64,000 nt of DNA from Nocardiopsis ansamitocini (GTDB lineage: Bacteria > Actinomycetota > Actinomycetes > Streptosporangiales > Streptosporangiaceae), in NCBI RefSeq assembly GCF_030268225.1, contig NZ_BSQG01000004.1, forward strand, positions 496,001 through 560,000, written 5' to 3'. This document shows, piece after piece, positions 56,184-64,000 of this stretch. The notes beneath the pieces are model-generated. The model worked only from the letters and a program-made list of their open reading frames with translations. It ran no database searches and was not told the DNA's origin. The position numbers were made by a program, and so were the translations under genes. Positions within the stretch are counted from its first letter, which is position 1. Each line of letters starts with the position of its first letter.

Positions 56184-57128
56184 ATGCCTGAACAAGGCCG
56201 TCACGAGGTGGAACACGAGATAACCATTGCGGCCCCGGCCGTCGACGTCTACCGGCTCATCGCGGACGTGGAGAACTGGCCACGGATTTTTCCGCCGACC
56301 GTCCACGTCGACCACCTCGAGCGGAGCAGCACCGAAGAGCGTATCCGGATCTGGGCCACCGCCGGTGGCGCCGCGAAGAACTGGACCTCCCACCGCACAC
56401 TCCTCCCCGACGAACTGCGAATCGACTTCCGTCAGGAGGTCTCCGCCCCGCCCGTGGCCGCAATGGCCGGAACTTGGCTCATCGAACCCCGTTCCGCCAA
56501 CGAGTCCCGGGTACGGCTCCTGCACGACTACCGTGCGGTCGACGACGACGCCTCGCACCTCGCTTGGATAGACCAGGCCGTCGACCACAACTCGCGCTCC
56601 GAACTCGCGGCACTCAAAACCAACGTGGAACTGGACGTTTCGGCCAAAGACCTGCTGCTGTCCTTCGAAGACACGGTCCACGTCGCCGGAGCGGCCAAGG
56701 ACCTCTACGACTTCGTCAACGAAGCACATCTGTGGACCGAGCGGCTGCCCCACGTGGCGAGAGTCGACCTGGAAGAGGAGACCCCCGGTCTCCAGACCCT
56801 TGAAATGGACACGCGCACCAAGGACGGTTCCACTCACACCACCAAGTCGATCAGAGTGTGCTTCCCCCATCATCGAATCTCCTACAAGCAGATCACCCTT
56901 CCCGCCCTGATGTCTTTGCACACCGGTTACTGGCTTTTCGAAGAGACGGCCGACGGCGTCACCGCCACCTCCCAACACACGGTGGCGATCAAAAGGGAGG
57001 CCGTCGCCGAGGTGCTCGGCACCGGAGCCAAAATCTCCGACGCGCGCTCCTACATTCGTGACGCCTTGGGGGCGAACAGCCGGGCCACACTCGGCCACGC
57101 CAAAACCTACGCCGAGCGCGACCGCTGA
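56184..57128 (+). CDS. Didomain aromatase/cyclase (SRPBCC fold)
   Basis: Two START-like domains follow each other in 314 residues: the first begins VEHEITIAAPAVDVYRLIADVENWPRIFP, the second FEDTVHVAGAAKDLYDFVNEAHLWTERLPHV. Didomain enzymes of this kind aromatise the first ring of C9-reduced chains. AAGGAG lies 9 nt before the ATG. It directly follows the ketoreductase, the usual order in angucycline clusters. Confidence 0.93.
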   Translation: MPEQGRHEVEHEITIAAPAVDVYRLIADVENWPRIFPPTVHVDHLERSSTEERIRIWATAGGAAKNWTSHRTLLPDELRIDFRQEVSAPPVAAMAGTWLIEPRSANESRVRLLHDYRAVDDDASHLAWIDQAVDHNSRSELAALKTNVELDVSAKDLLLSFEDTVHVAGAAKDLYDFVNEAHLWTERLPHVARVDLEEETPGLQTLEMDTRTKDGSTHTTKSIRVCFPHHRISYKQITLPALMSLHTGYWLFEETADGVTATSQHTVAIKREAVAEVLGTGAKISDARSYIRDALGANSRATLGHAKTYAERDR

Positions 57129-57130
57129 AC

Positions 57131-59425
57131 ATGACCGAGCCGAGCACAGTACTTACCCAGGTCATAGTGGTCGGCGCCGGGCCGGTCGGACTGATGCTCG
57201 CCGGTGAGCTGCGACTGGGCGGTGCGGAGGTAATCCTTCTGGAGCGCCGCACCGCTCCGACCAACGAGTCCAGGGCTTCCACACTGCACGCCCGCACCAT
57301 GGAAATCTTCGACAGCCGCGGACTGCTGCCGGCTTTCAAGTCCCCGCCCAACGATGTGATGGGCCATTTCGGTGGAATTCCCGTCGCCCTTACCCTCCCC
57401 ACCCCGTACCCCGGTCAATGGAAGGTCCCACAGGTACAGACCGAAGCCGTCCTTCAACAATGGGCGCTCTCCCTCGGGGTGAAACTGTGTCGCGGCCACG
57501 AGCTGCACGGCCTCACCGTTCACCGTGACCACGTGGAGGCTCTTGTGGTGGGGCCTGCCGGGCCGGTGCGGGTCAACGGTGCCTATCTGGTCGGATGTGA
57601 CGGCGAGCAGAGCACGGTGCGTCGACTGAGCGCCGCCTCCTTTCCCGGGACGGACGCGGTCCGCGAACTGATTCGTGCCGATGTGGCGGGAATCAAGGTC
57701 CCCAACCGGCGATTTCAACGCCTGCCCGCCGGCATGGCTGTTGCCGCCCGGCGCGGCGACGGGGTCACCCGGGTCATGGTCCATGAGTTCGGCCGAGCTC
57801 CGACCGAACACGCGGGTGAACCGGGCTTCACGGAGATCCGGGACTCCTGGGAGCGGGTCACCGGAGAGGACATCGGAACGGGGAGGCCGCAGTGGGTCAA
57901 CCGGTTCACCGATGCCTCCCGCCAACTGGCCCAGTATCGCCACGGTCGGGTGTTGTTCGCGGGTGACGCCGCCCACCAGCAGATGCCCATCGGCGGTCAG
58001 GCTCTCAACCTCGGGCTCCAAGACGCGTTCAACCTCGGATGGAAACTCGCCCTCCACGTCACCGGCAAAGCCCCGGAGACACTGCTCGACAGCTACCACG
58101 ACGAAAGGCACCCGGTCGGCGACCGGGTCCTGGGAAACATCAACGCTCAGGCAACGCTGCTTCTCGGGGGGCCGGAAACCGACGCCCTGCGTCAACTCTT
58201 CGGAGAGCTCGTCGACTACGGGTCCGTCCGACAGAACCTGGCGGGAACGGTTTCCGGTCTGGCCATCCGATACGACACCGGTTCCAGTGGCCATCCGCTT
58301 CTCGGAGTGCGGCTGCCGCCGGCCCAACTCGTGTGCGACGGCGTGGAGACAAGCACCGCACGCCTACTGACCCCCGGTCGTGGAGTGCTTCTGGACCTCT
58401 GGGGCGGCCTCGGCCACAGAGCCCACCTCAAAGCCGCGTGCGCGCCCTGGACAGACCGTATCGACACGATCACGGCCCGGCCTTTCGATACCCACGGCAC
58501 TGCGTTGGAAGAGGGCGACGCTCTCCTCATCCGGCCCGACGGTTACGTCGCCTGGGCGTCTCAGGGCAACCCGGTGGGGTTGCCCGAGGCACTGCAACGC
58601 TGGTTCGGGCCTCCCTCGACGACCGTTCCTCACCCCATCCTTTCAACCGATCGGAGAGACGACATGAGCAAGCTTGTGGGCAAGACAGCACTGGTGACCG
58701 GATCGAGCCGGGGAATCGGCCGAGGGATCGCCGTCCGGCTGGCACGGGAGGGCGCCCTGGTCGCCGTCCACTATGCGGTCGGCCAAGACGCCGCCGAGGA
58801 CGTCGTCGCCGCGATCGAGAAGGACGGCGGCCGGGCTTTCGCCGTGCAGGCAGAACTCGGGGTTCCGGGGGACGTCCACCAACTCTTCCTCGGACTCGAA
58901 CAAGGCCTGAAAGAACGTACTGGGTCGACCGAACTGAACGTCCTGGTCAACAACGCGGGTGTCATGGGTGGCGTCTCGGCCCAAGACACCACCTCCGAGC
59001 AGTTCGACCGGCTGTTCGCCGTGAACGCCAAGGCGCCCTTCTTCATCATTCAGCGCGCACTGGCCCTCCTCGCCCCCGGCAGCCGGATCGTCAACATCTC
59101 TTCCGGGCTCACACGGTTCGCCAACCCCGACGAGATCGCCTACGCGATGTCGAAAGGGGCCGTGGAGCAGCTCGCCCTGCACTTCGCCAAGTTCCTTGCC
59201 CCACGCGGCATCACCGTCAACAGCGTCGCACCGGGGATCACCCGCAACGGAAGCCCTGTCTTCGACATCCCCCAGGCAGTCGAACAGATGGCGCAAATGT
59301 CAGCCTTTGGCCGGGTGGGCGAACCTCAGGACATCGCTGATGTGGTGGCCTTCCTCGCCTCCGACGACGCGCGATGGATAACCGGGGCCTTCATCGACGC
59401 CAGCGGCGGCACTCTCCTGGGCTGA
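57131..59425 (+). CDS. Fused FAD monooxygenase-SDR reductase (PgaM/UrdM-like)
   Basis: The 764-residue protein joins a flavoprotein hydroxylase (about 1-500: VIVVGAGPVGLMLAGEL, YLVGCDGEQSTVRR, RVLFAGDAAHQQMPIGGQALN) to a short-chain reductase (512-764: ALVTGSSRGIGRGIA, NNAGVMGG, YAMSK). PgaM and UrdM of the gaudimycin and urdamycin pathways have this same architecture, acting on the angucyclinone core. At 58664 an in-frame ATG preceded by GGAGAG lets the reductase be made alone, as described for PgaM. The start codon lies 2 nt after the aromatase stop, with no separate site, so translation is coupled. Confidence 0.9.
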   Translation: MTEPSTVLTQVIVVGAGPVGLMLAGELRLGGAEVILLERRTAPTNESRASTLHARTMEIFDSRGLLPAFKSPPNDVMGHFGGIPVALTLPTPYPGQWKVPQVQTEAVLQQWALSLGVKLCRGHELHGLTVHRDHVEALVVGPAGPVRVNGAYLVGCDGEQSTVRRLSAASFPGTDAVRELIRADVAGIKVPNRRFQRLPAGMAVAARRGDGVTRVMVHEFGRAPTEHAGEPGFTEIRDSWERVTGEDIGTGRPQWVNRFTDASRQLAQYRHGRVLFAGDAAHQQMPIGGQALNLGLQDAFNLGWKLALHVTGKAPETLLDSYHDERHPVGDRVLGNINAQATLLLGGPETDALRQLFGELVDYGSVRQNLAGTVSGLAIRYDTGSSGHPLLGVRLPPAQLVCDGVETSTARLLTPGRGVLLDLWGGLGHRAHLKAACAPWTDRIDTITARPFDTHGTALEEGDALLIRPDGYVAWASQGNPVGLPEALQRWFGPPSTTVPHPILSTDRRDDMSKLVGKTALVTGSSRGIGRGIAVRLAREGALVAVHYAVGQDAAEDVVAAIEKDGGRAFAVQAELGVPGDVHQLFLGLEQGLKERTGSTELNVLVNNAGVMGGVSAQDTTSEQFDRLFAVNAKAPFFIIQRALALLAPGSRIVNISSGLTRFANPDEIAYAMSKGAVEQLALHFAKFLAPRGITVNSVAPGITRNGSPVFDIPQAVEQMAQMSAFGRVGEPQDIADVVAFLASDDARWITGAFIDASGGTLLG
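58652..58666 (+). promoter_or_regulatory. Internal ribosome-binding site and start for the free SDR domain
   Basis: GGAGAG at 58653-58658 stands 5 nt before the ATG at 58664, in frame with the fusion. Translation from here gives a complete 253-residue reductase starting MSKLVGKTALVTGSSRGIG. Confidence 0.7.
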
Positions 59426-59429
59426 GCAT

Positions 59430-59463
59430 CGCCCGGCGCCGATGCGGCTATCGGCGCCGGGCG
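59430..59463 (+). terminator. Perfect 14-bp hairpin, probable terminator or attenuator
   Basis: CGCCCGGCGCCGAT (59430-59443) pairs exactly with ATCGGCGCCGGGCG (59450-59463) across a 6-nt loop. It begins 5 bp after the stop of the fusion gene and lies before the transporter gene. No U-tract follows. Confidence 0.65.
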
Positions 59464-59506
59464 GTGTGCGTCCACGCAGACTCGAAACGGTCGGCACGAT
59501 CCCGGG

Positions 59507-61012
59507 ATGGGCACCATGAAACCCGCAGAGAGCAAGACGCGCCACTCCGCCGACGAGGCCGTCGCCAGGTGGAGCCCGCAAATGTGGGGGCTCCTGATCG
59601 TCCTGGCCGGCAACATGCTCATCGACGCTCTCGAAGTGTCCACGGTGCTCGTCGCGCTGCCGTCGGTCGGCCGGGAGCTGAACCTTTCCCTCCCGCTCCT
59701 CCAATGGCTGGTGAGCGGATTCGCTCTCGGCTTCGGTATGACCGTGCTGTTCGGCGGCCGGATCGTCGAGTCGTTCGGCCGGCGCCGGGTTTACCTCGCC
59801 GCACTCGTCTGTTTTGCCGCGGCCTCTGTGATCGCGGGGCTCACCAACGACCCCACCGTCCTGGTCGCCACCCGATTCGTCAAGGGCGTATGCGCGGCCC
59901 TCACCGCTCCCATCGGTCTGGCCATCATCAGCACCGCGTTTCGTCGTGGACCCGATCGTGATCGGGCGGTCGCGGTGTACTCCTTTGTCGGAGCCTGCGG
60001 TTTTGTCGCCGGTCTCCTTCTCGCCGGACTGCTGACCGGACTGAGTTGGAGGCTGACTTTTGTTTTCCCGGCTCCCGTCGTCCTGGTGCTCCTCGTGGGA
60101 GGGATACTGCTCATTCCCCGTGACGTCCCCGACAGGACCGCGCCCCTGCGCCTCGCGGCTGTGGGAGCAGTGTGCCTGGCCGGCGGTTTCTCGGCTCTGG
60201 TCCAAGGAGTCGTGATGGTGCCGGTGCGAGGCTGGGGGGATCCGCTCACCCTCGGAGCCTTTGCCGCGACCGGGGTTCTTTTCCTGCTTTTCTGCGTCGC
60301 CGAACATTTCGCGAGTCGGCCGCTGATCCGTTTCGGAGTACTCCGTAACGGCGCACTGATTCGCTCGATGTTAGGCGCCGCGGCCCTCAACGGTTCATTT
60401 GTGGGGCTGCTTCTGGTGGCCACGTTGCACATGCAGACGGTGTTGGGATGGTCCCCGGCCGAAACAGCCTTCGCCTTCCTTCCTGCGAGCCTTCCACTGG
60501 CAGTCGCCGCACTGTTCTCACAACGCCTGACAAAGCGATTCGGCGCCGTTCGACTGATCGCTGTCGGGGCGCTCGGCCCCCCGCTCGGATACGCCCTCTA
60601 TTTGAGGCTGTCTCCACCGGTGGTGTACGCGGTCGACATCTTGCCCACGATGCTGTTGGTGGCGTGGGGTTTCGTATTCGGGTTCGCCGCACTGAACGCC
60701 CAGGCCGTTTCGCTGGTACCGACGCGCGACCGGGCCTTGGCCAGCGGGCTCTACCAGACCGCTGTGCAGACCGCGGCCGCGGTCGTCCCCGCTCTGGTGG
60801 TGGCGTTGCTCCTGACGGGAGCGACACCCGGCGATCCCCAACAGATGCTCGACGGACACCGGTTCGCAGTAGGGGCGATCACGGCCCTAGGCGTGTCAGG
60901 GCTGGTGGTCGCTGTTGTCGGTCTAATCGCGGACCGCCGCTGTAGGGGCCGTGACACCACTGGGAGAAGCGCGCGGCCGGAGACGGCACCCACCTGCACG
61001 AAAGATCCGTGA
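59507..61012 (+). CDS. MFS drug exporter, EmrB/QacA (14-TM) type
   Basis: This 501-residue integral membrane protein has many hydrophobic segments and the major facilitator motif GGRIVESFGRRRVY between the second and third helices. LIVLAGNMLIDALEVSTVLVALP is the first helix with the DHA2-type motif, in which the usual Asp is kept. It most likely exports the aromatic product. Two ATGs lie 9 nt apart at 59507 and 59516; neither has a strong site. Confidence 0.88.
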   Translation: MGTMKPAESKTRHSADEAVARWSPQMWGLLIVLAGNMLIDALEVSTVLVALPSVGRELNLSLPLLQWLVSGFALGFGMTVLFGGRIVESFGRRRVYLAALVCFAAASVIAGLTNDPTVLVATRFVKGVCAALTAPIGLAIISTAFRRGPDRDRAVAVYSFVGACGFVAGLLLAGLLTGLSWRLTFVFPAPVVLVLLVGGILLIPRDVPDRTAPLRLAAVGAVCLAGGFSALVQGVVMVPVRGWGDPLTLGAFAATGVLFLLFCVAEHFASRPLIRFGVLRNGALIRSMLGAAALNGSFVGLLLVATLHMQTVLGWSPAETAFAFLPASLPLAVAALFSQRLTKRFGAVRLIAVGALGPPLGYALYLRLSPPVVYAVDILPTMLLVAWGFVFGFAALNAQAVSLVPTRDRALASGLYQTAVQTAAAVVPALVVALLLTGATPGDPQQMLDGHRFAVGAITALGVSGLVVAVVGLIADRRCRGRDTTGRSARPETAPTCTKDP

Positions 61013-61122
61013 AGCCCCAAAGGCGACCTGTCCCCGGAACACTTCCACCTGTCTCTCGCTCCAGTCTTCGCACGCTCGTTTGCGGCCTCCCACCCAAGAA
61101 ACCCACCTGGAGGGTGAACCCC

Positions 61123-62709
61123 ATGTCCATTACCGACACGACCACCTCGCGCACGCAATGGTCCATGAGCGAGCGGCTGGAGGAACTCGACCTGATCAAA
61201 GCCACGGCCTGCAACGGGAGCGATCCCGAGGCGACCCGGCGTCAACACGCCAAGGGAAAGCTGACGGCGCACGAGCGGATCGCCCTGCTCCTGGACGAGG
61301 GATCGTTCCACGAGGTCGAGCAGTTGCGCCGGCACCGGGCGACAGGGTTCGGCCTGGAGGACAAGCGTCCTTACACCGACGGCGTCATCACCGGATGGGG
61401 GACCGTGCACGGGAGAACGGTCTTCGTCTACGCTCACGACTTCCGGATTTTCGGTGGAGCCCTGGGAGAAGCGCACGCCACCAAGATTCACAAGGTGATG
61501 GACATGGCCTTGGCGGCTGGTGCGCCGCTGGTGTCCCTCAATGACGGTGCCGGGGCGCGGATTCAGGAGGGCGTTTCCGCTTTGGCCGGTTACGGCGGGA
61601 TCTTCCAACGCCACACGAAGGCATCAGGGGTGATCCCGCAGATCTCAATCATGCTGGGGCCGTGTGCGGGCGGTGCCGCCTACAGTCCCGCCTTGACCGA
61701 TTTCGTTTTCATGGTCCGCGACACCTCCCAGATGTTCATCACCGGACCTGACGTCGTCCAGGCTGTGACAGGAGAGAAGATCAGCCAGAACGGCCTCGGT
61801 GGCGCCGACGTGCACTCAACTGTCTCCGGGGTTGCGCACTTCGCCTACGACGAGGAGCGCGCCTGTTTGGAAGACGTACGTTTTCTTCTGTCGTTACTTC
61901 CCTCCAACAACCGGGAACTTCCTCCGAGCCAACCGTGCGAGGACCAGACGGACCAGCGCAACGAAGCGTTGTTGACCCTGGTTCCAGAAGATCCCGGACA
62001 TGTCTACGACGTGCGTGTCGTTATCGAGGAGATCGTCGACAACGGAGAGTATTTCGAGATTCACGCCGACTGGGCCCCCAACATTGTCTGCGCGCTGGTG
62101 CGAATCGGCGGAGAGGTGGTGGGTGTCGTGGCCAACCAGCCCGCAGCCTACGCCGGCGTACTGACGATCAAAGCGAGCGAGAAAGCCGCCCGGTTCGTAC
62201 AGTTCTGCGATGCCTTCAACATCGCACTGGTGACTCTGGTCGATGTCCCCGGTTTCCTGCCGGGGGTCGACCAAGAGCACAACGGCATCATCAGGCACGG
62301 AGCGAAACTGCTGTACGCCTACTGCAACGCTACGGTTCCGCGGATTTCCCTCGTGTTGCGCAAGGCCTACGGCGGCGCCTACATCGTCATGGACTCGCGT
62401 TCCATCGGCGCGGACCTGGCGTTCGCCTGGCCCGGCAACGAGATCGCGGTCATGGGCGCGGAGGGCGCGGCCGAAGTGATCTTTCGTCGTGCGATCAAGG
62501 CATCAGACACCCCCGATGCCTTGCGCCAACAGAAGATCAAGGAGTACCGGGCCCAGCTCATGCACCCTTACTACGCAGCGGAACGGGGCCTGGTGGACGA
62601 CGTCATCGACCCACGGCGTACTCGCGAGGTTCTCGTCGACGCCCTTGCGATGTTGAGAAGCAAGCATGCTGACCTGCCCCATCGCAAGCACGGGAACCTG
62701 CCGCAGTGA
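61123..62709 (+). CDS. Acyl-CoA carboxylase carboxyltransferase beta chain (JadN/PccB-like)
   Basis: This subunit moves the carboxyl group from biotin to acetyl- or propionyl-CoA. The 528-residue sequence has RQHAKGKLTAHERI, DFRIFGGALGEAHATKIHK, the oxyanion-forming GPCAGGAAYSPALTDF and KAYGGAYIVMDSRSIGADL. GGAGGG lies 9 nt before the ATG at 61123, which settles the start; the open frame goes further back. Together with the alpha chain at 48.6 kb and the epsilon chain downstream, it would supply malonyl-CoA. Confidence 0.94.
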   Translation: MSITDTTTSRTQWSMSERLEELDLIKATACNGSDPEATRRQHAKGKLTAHERIALLLDEGSFHEVEQLRRHRATGFGLEDKRPYTDGVITGWGTVHGRTVFVYAHDFRIFGGALGEAHATKIHKVMDMALAAGAPLVSLNDGAGARIQEGVSALAGYGGIFQRHTKASGVIPQISIMLGPCAGGAAYSPALTDFVFMVRDTSQMFITGPDVVQAVTGEKISQNGLGGADVHSTVSGVAHFAYDEERACLEDVRFLLSLLPSNNRELPPSQPCEDQTDQRNEALLTLVPEDPGHVYDVRVVIEEIVDNGEYFEIHADWAPNIVCALVRIGGEVVGVVANQPAAYAGVLTIKASEKAARFVQFCDAFNIALVTLVDVPGFLPGVDQEHNGIIRHGAKLLYAYCNATVPRISLVLRKAYGGAYIVMDSRSIGADLAFAWPGNEIAVMGAEGAAEVIFRRAIKASDTPDALRQQKIKEYRAQLMHPYYAAERGLVDDVIDPRRTREVLVDALAMLRSKHADLPHRKHGNLPQ

Positions 62710-62948
62710 TGGGCCGGCAGACAGACGCCGCCACGGTCGCCCCCCTTTTTTTCCGAATCGTCAGGGGGCGCCTCGACACCGCGGAACTTGCAGCGCTCAC
62801 TGTTGTTCTGCTCAGGGCAGCTGCTGTTGCGAGGCCCGAATACGTCGGTGGACGGCAACCGAAAGCCGCCGAATGGCGGCGCTCCTCACAAGCAGTAGTG
62901 CGTAATCATGGTCCGCGGAGCTGGTGCGGCACGCCAAGACGACCCTGA
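62706..62948 (+). CDS. Acyl-CoA carboxylase epsilon subunit-like protein
   Basis: This small protein of about 80 residues matches the actinomycete AccE/PccE pattern: FFRIVRGRLDTAELAALTVVL near the start, then a basic Trp-containing tail (AAEWRRSS, RSWCGTPRRP). Such subunits help assemble alpha and beta chains. The start is a GTG at 62706 or the ATG at 62709, overlapping the beta-chain stop. The position right after the beta chain is typical. Confidence 0.75.
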   Translation: MMGRQTDAATVAPLFFRIVRGRLDTAELAALTVVLLRAAAVARPEYVGGRQPKAAEWRRSSQAVVRNHGPRSWCGTPRRP

Positions 62949-63147
62949 CCCGAAGCTGTTGTGTTCTCCGTATAGAACGGTCTCCTCAGCCGCCGGTCTG
63001 GGGCTGTGCCGTCAGCATGGTTCCTGAATTCACTTTGCCGCTACGGAATAAGAATAAGAGTGCACGGCGACGCACTCTGTGATTCTAGTCACTGCGGCCA
63101 TTGGCAATATCGATCCACACCTCGTCTCTTGACTGCTGGAGGTGAAA

Positions 63148-63475
63148 GTGACGGCCCGAGCCCTTGTCCTGCCAGATGGCCCGCTGTTGCAAATCTTCTC
63201 CCGGGGCCGAACTCTACGTCGGTGACCTCGCGGTTTCCGAAAATCTGGACATCGCCTCGGAGGGATTCACGACCGCGTTCTGGATGTGGCCGTTCTTTGC
63301 ATGGAAGGAACTTCCCAGACTGATGGCCCGGAAGCAGATGGTCACCACCGGTTGGCCTTCGGCATATGCGGACGGCGCTCTGGACTATTTTTCTCTACTG
63401 ACGGAAAATCCAGAGGTGATGTCACGCTCAGTTGAGGGAAGAACCGGCCGGACGGCCAGGTCCTTCCAGACATGA
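63148..63475 (+). pseudogene. NmrA-like NAD(P)-binding protein, 5' truncated and frameshifted
   Basis: GGAGG and a GTG at 63148 open a short frame (VTARALVLPDGPLLQ) that corresponds to the middle of an NmrA-type Rossmann domain and soon stops. A second frame continues GAELYVGDLAVSENLDIASEGF, the next strand of the same fold, and later MSRSVEGRTGRTARSFQT, its usual C-terminus. The cofactor motif at the N-terminus and the central part are absent. Confidence 0.55.
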
Positions 63476-63504
63476 GAGCACGAGTAAATGGAGGTTTTTC
63501 AACA

Positions 63505-64000
63505 ATGCCGGAAACAAACATCAGACCAGAGAAACCCCAAAGGCTAGAGGCGGGTTTTGTTTCTTTCGGGATCCTTGAGACGAACTCCCCCGAGGCTGCT
63601 GCTGACCTCGTGGACGCGCTTACCAGCGAGGTTCGGCAATGGGCGCGGGCAACTCCGGGGTTCCTGTCTGCCAGGATTCATGTGAGCGTGGACCGGACGG
63701 CAGTTGTCCACCGCAGCGAATGGGCGACGGATTCCGACTACCAGGATTCGTTCGTCGACACCGCCCGTGGAAAAACCCTGCGCGAATTGGCGAGACTACC
63801 GGGGATTGTGTCGGCGACCTCTGTGCACGCCTTCCCCCTGGATGGCCTTGAGGGGCCAGAGGCCGGCAAGGAGCCGGGGATCGTGGCGGTGGCGGTACGG
63901 CACTTCGCGAACCGCGACGCCGTGGACGGGGTGATGGAATTGCTGATGAGCAGTGGAGAGTGGAAGCGGAACTTCCCGGGGTTCATCTCGGCGTCCCCAT
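63505..64000 (+). CDS. Tandem ABM-domain oxygenase, 3' truncated by window edge (AlpJ/JadG/GilOII-like)
   Basis: The frame is open from the ATG at 63505 (GGAGG 10 nt upstream) to the window end, 165 codons. The first antibiotic-biosynthesis-monooxygenase fold reads EAGFVSFGILETNSPEAAADLVD, then TPGFLSARIHVSVDRTAVVHRSEW. A second copy begins GIVAVAVRHFANRDAVDGVMEL and PGFISASP at the edge. Oxygenases that open the angucycline B ring (JadG, GilOII, AlpJ, FlsG) are of this two-domain type as I recall. The match to that family is by architecture and context, not by alignment. Confidence 0.65.
   Translation, partial: MPETNIRPEKPQRLEAGFVSFGILETNSPEAAADLVDALTSEVRQWARATPGFLSARIHVSVDRTAVVHRSEWATDSDYQDSFVDTARGKTLRELARLPGIVSATSVHAFPLDGLEGPEAGKEPGIVAVAVRHFANRDAVDGVMELLMSSGEWKRNFPGFISASP

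Noticed and set aside
1-64000. tRNA or rRNA genes
   Set aside because: No cloverleaf with conserved GTTCRA-type arm and no rRNA stretch was noticed by eye; a covariance search was not possible.

Overview
The window is high-GC DNA with actinomycete features: frequent GTG starts, stop/start overlaps (GTGA, ATGA), a Methyltransf_19-type methyltransferase, an MmyB-type XRE regulator and several secondary-metabolite gene clusters. A filamentous actinomycete is likely. The genus cannot be fixed from sequence alone; Nocardiopsis or Streptomonospora-like is only a guess.

Layout. (1) 1-6.9 kb holds ordinary accessory metabolism: the 3' part of glpD, a SAM methyltransferase, a TetR regulator divergent from an acyl-CoA dehydrogenase with a double palindromic operator between them, and an XRE regulator divergent from a SnoaL-like/NmrA-like gene pair. 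(2) 7.5-16.9 kb is a compact one-direction cluster built around a single-module NRPS with the unusual order adenylation-thiolation-epimerase-like-reductase, plus two non-heme iron oxygenases, a class III aminotransferase, an SDR, a methyltransferase and an unknown protein. (3) 17.2-31.6 kb is a complete type I-E CRISPR-Cas locus. Array 1 has 38 repeats and runs leftward; then come cas3-cas8e-cse2-cas7e-cas5e-cas6e-cas1-cas2; array 2 has 37 repeats and runs rightward. The two leaders face inward and share sequence. Between array 1 and cas3 lies a previously unmarked pair of degenerate repeats. They flank a pseudo-spacer that partly matches the DNA just upstream of the cas3 start codon, the layout expected of a crRNA-like RNA that would direct Cascade to repress its own cas promoter. 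(4) 31.65-33.4 kb is a decayed ISL3-type element, followed by hisG.

(5) 34.9-42.7 kb (minus strand) encodes an FkbO/Hyg5-type chorismatase and a type I polyketide synthase, CoA ligase-ACP-KS-AT-DH-KR-ACP without a thioesterase. It is probably primed by a hydroxybenzoate made from chorismate. (6) 43-46.6 kb is a run of gene remnants followed by an atypical OmpR-family regulator whose phospho-acceptor Asp is Ala. Three in-phase 11-bp repeats lie upstream of it. (7) 46.6-64 kb is an angucycline-type type II polyketide cluster: malonyl transacylase, acyl-CoA carboxylase subunits, KSalpha/KSbeta/ACP, ketoreductase, aromatase and cyclase, two FAD monooxygenases (one fused to an SDR with its own internal start), an MFS exporter, and at the right edge a tandem ABM-domain oxygenase resembling the ring-opening enzymes of jadomycin/gilvocarcin pathways. 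The cluster continues past the window.

How it fits together: in region 7 the carboxylase and transacylase would supply malonyl-ACP, the minimal PKS, KR and cyclases would build the aromatic core, and the oxygenases would tailor it under the atypical regulator. Whether the chorismatase/type I PKS pair supplies a starter, a side chain or a separate product is open.
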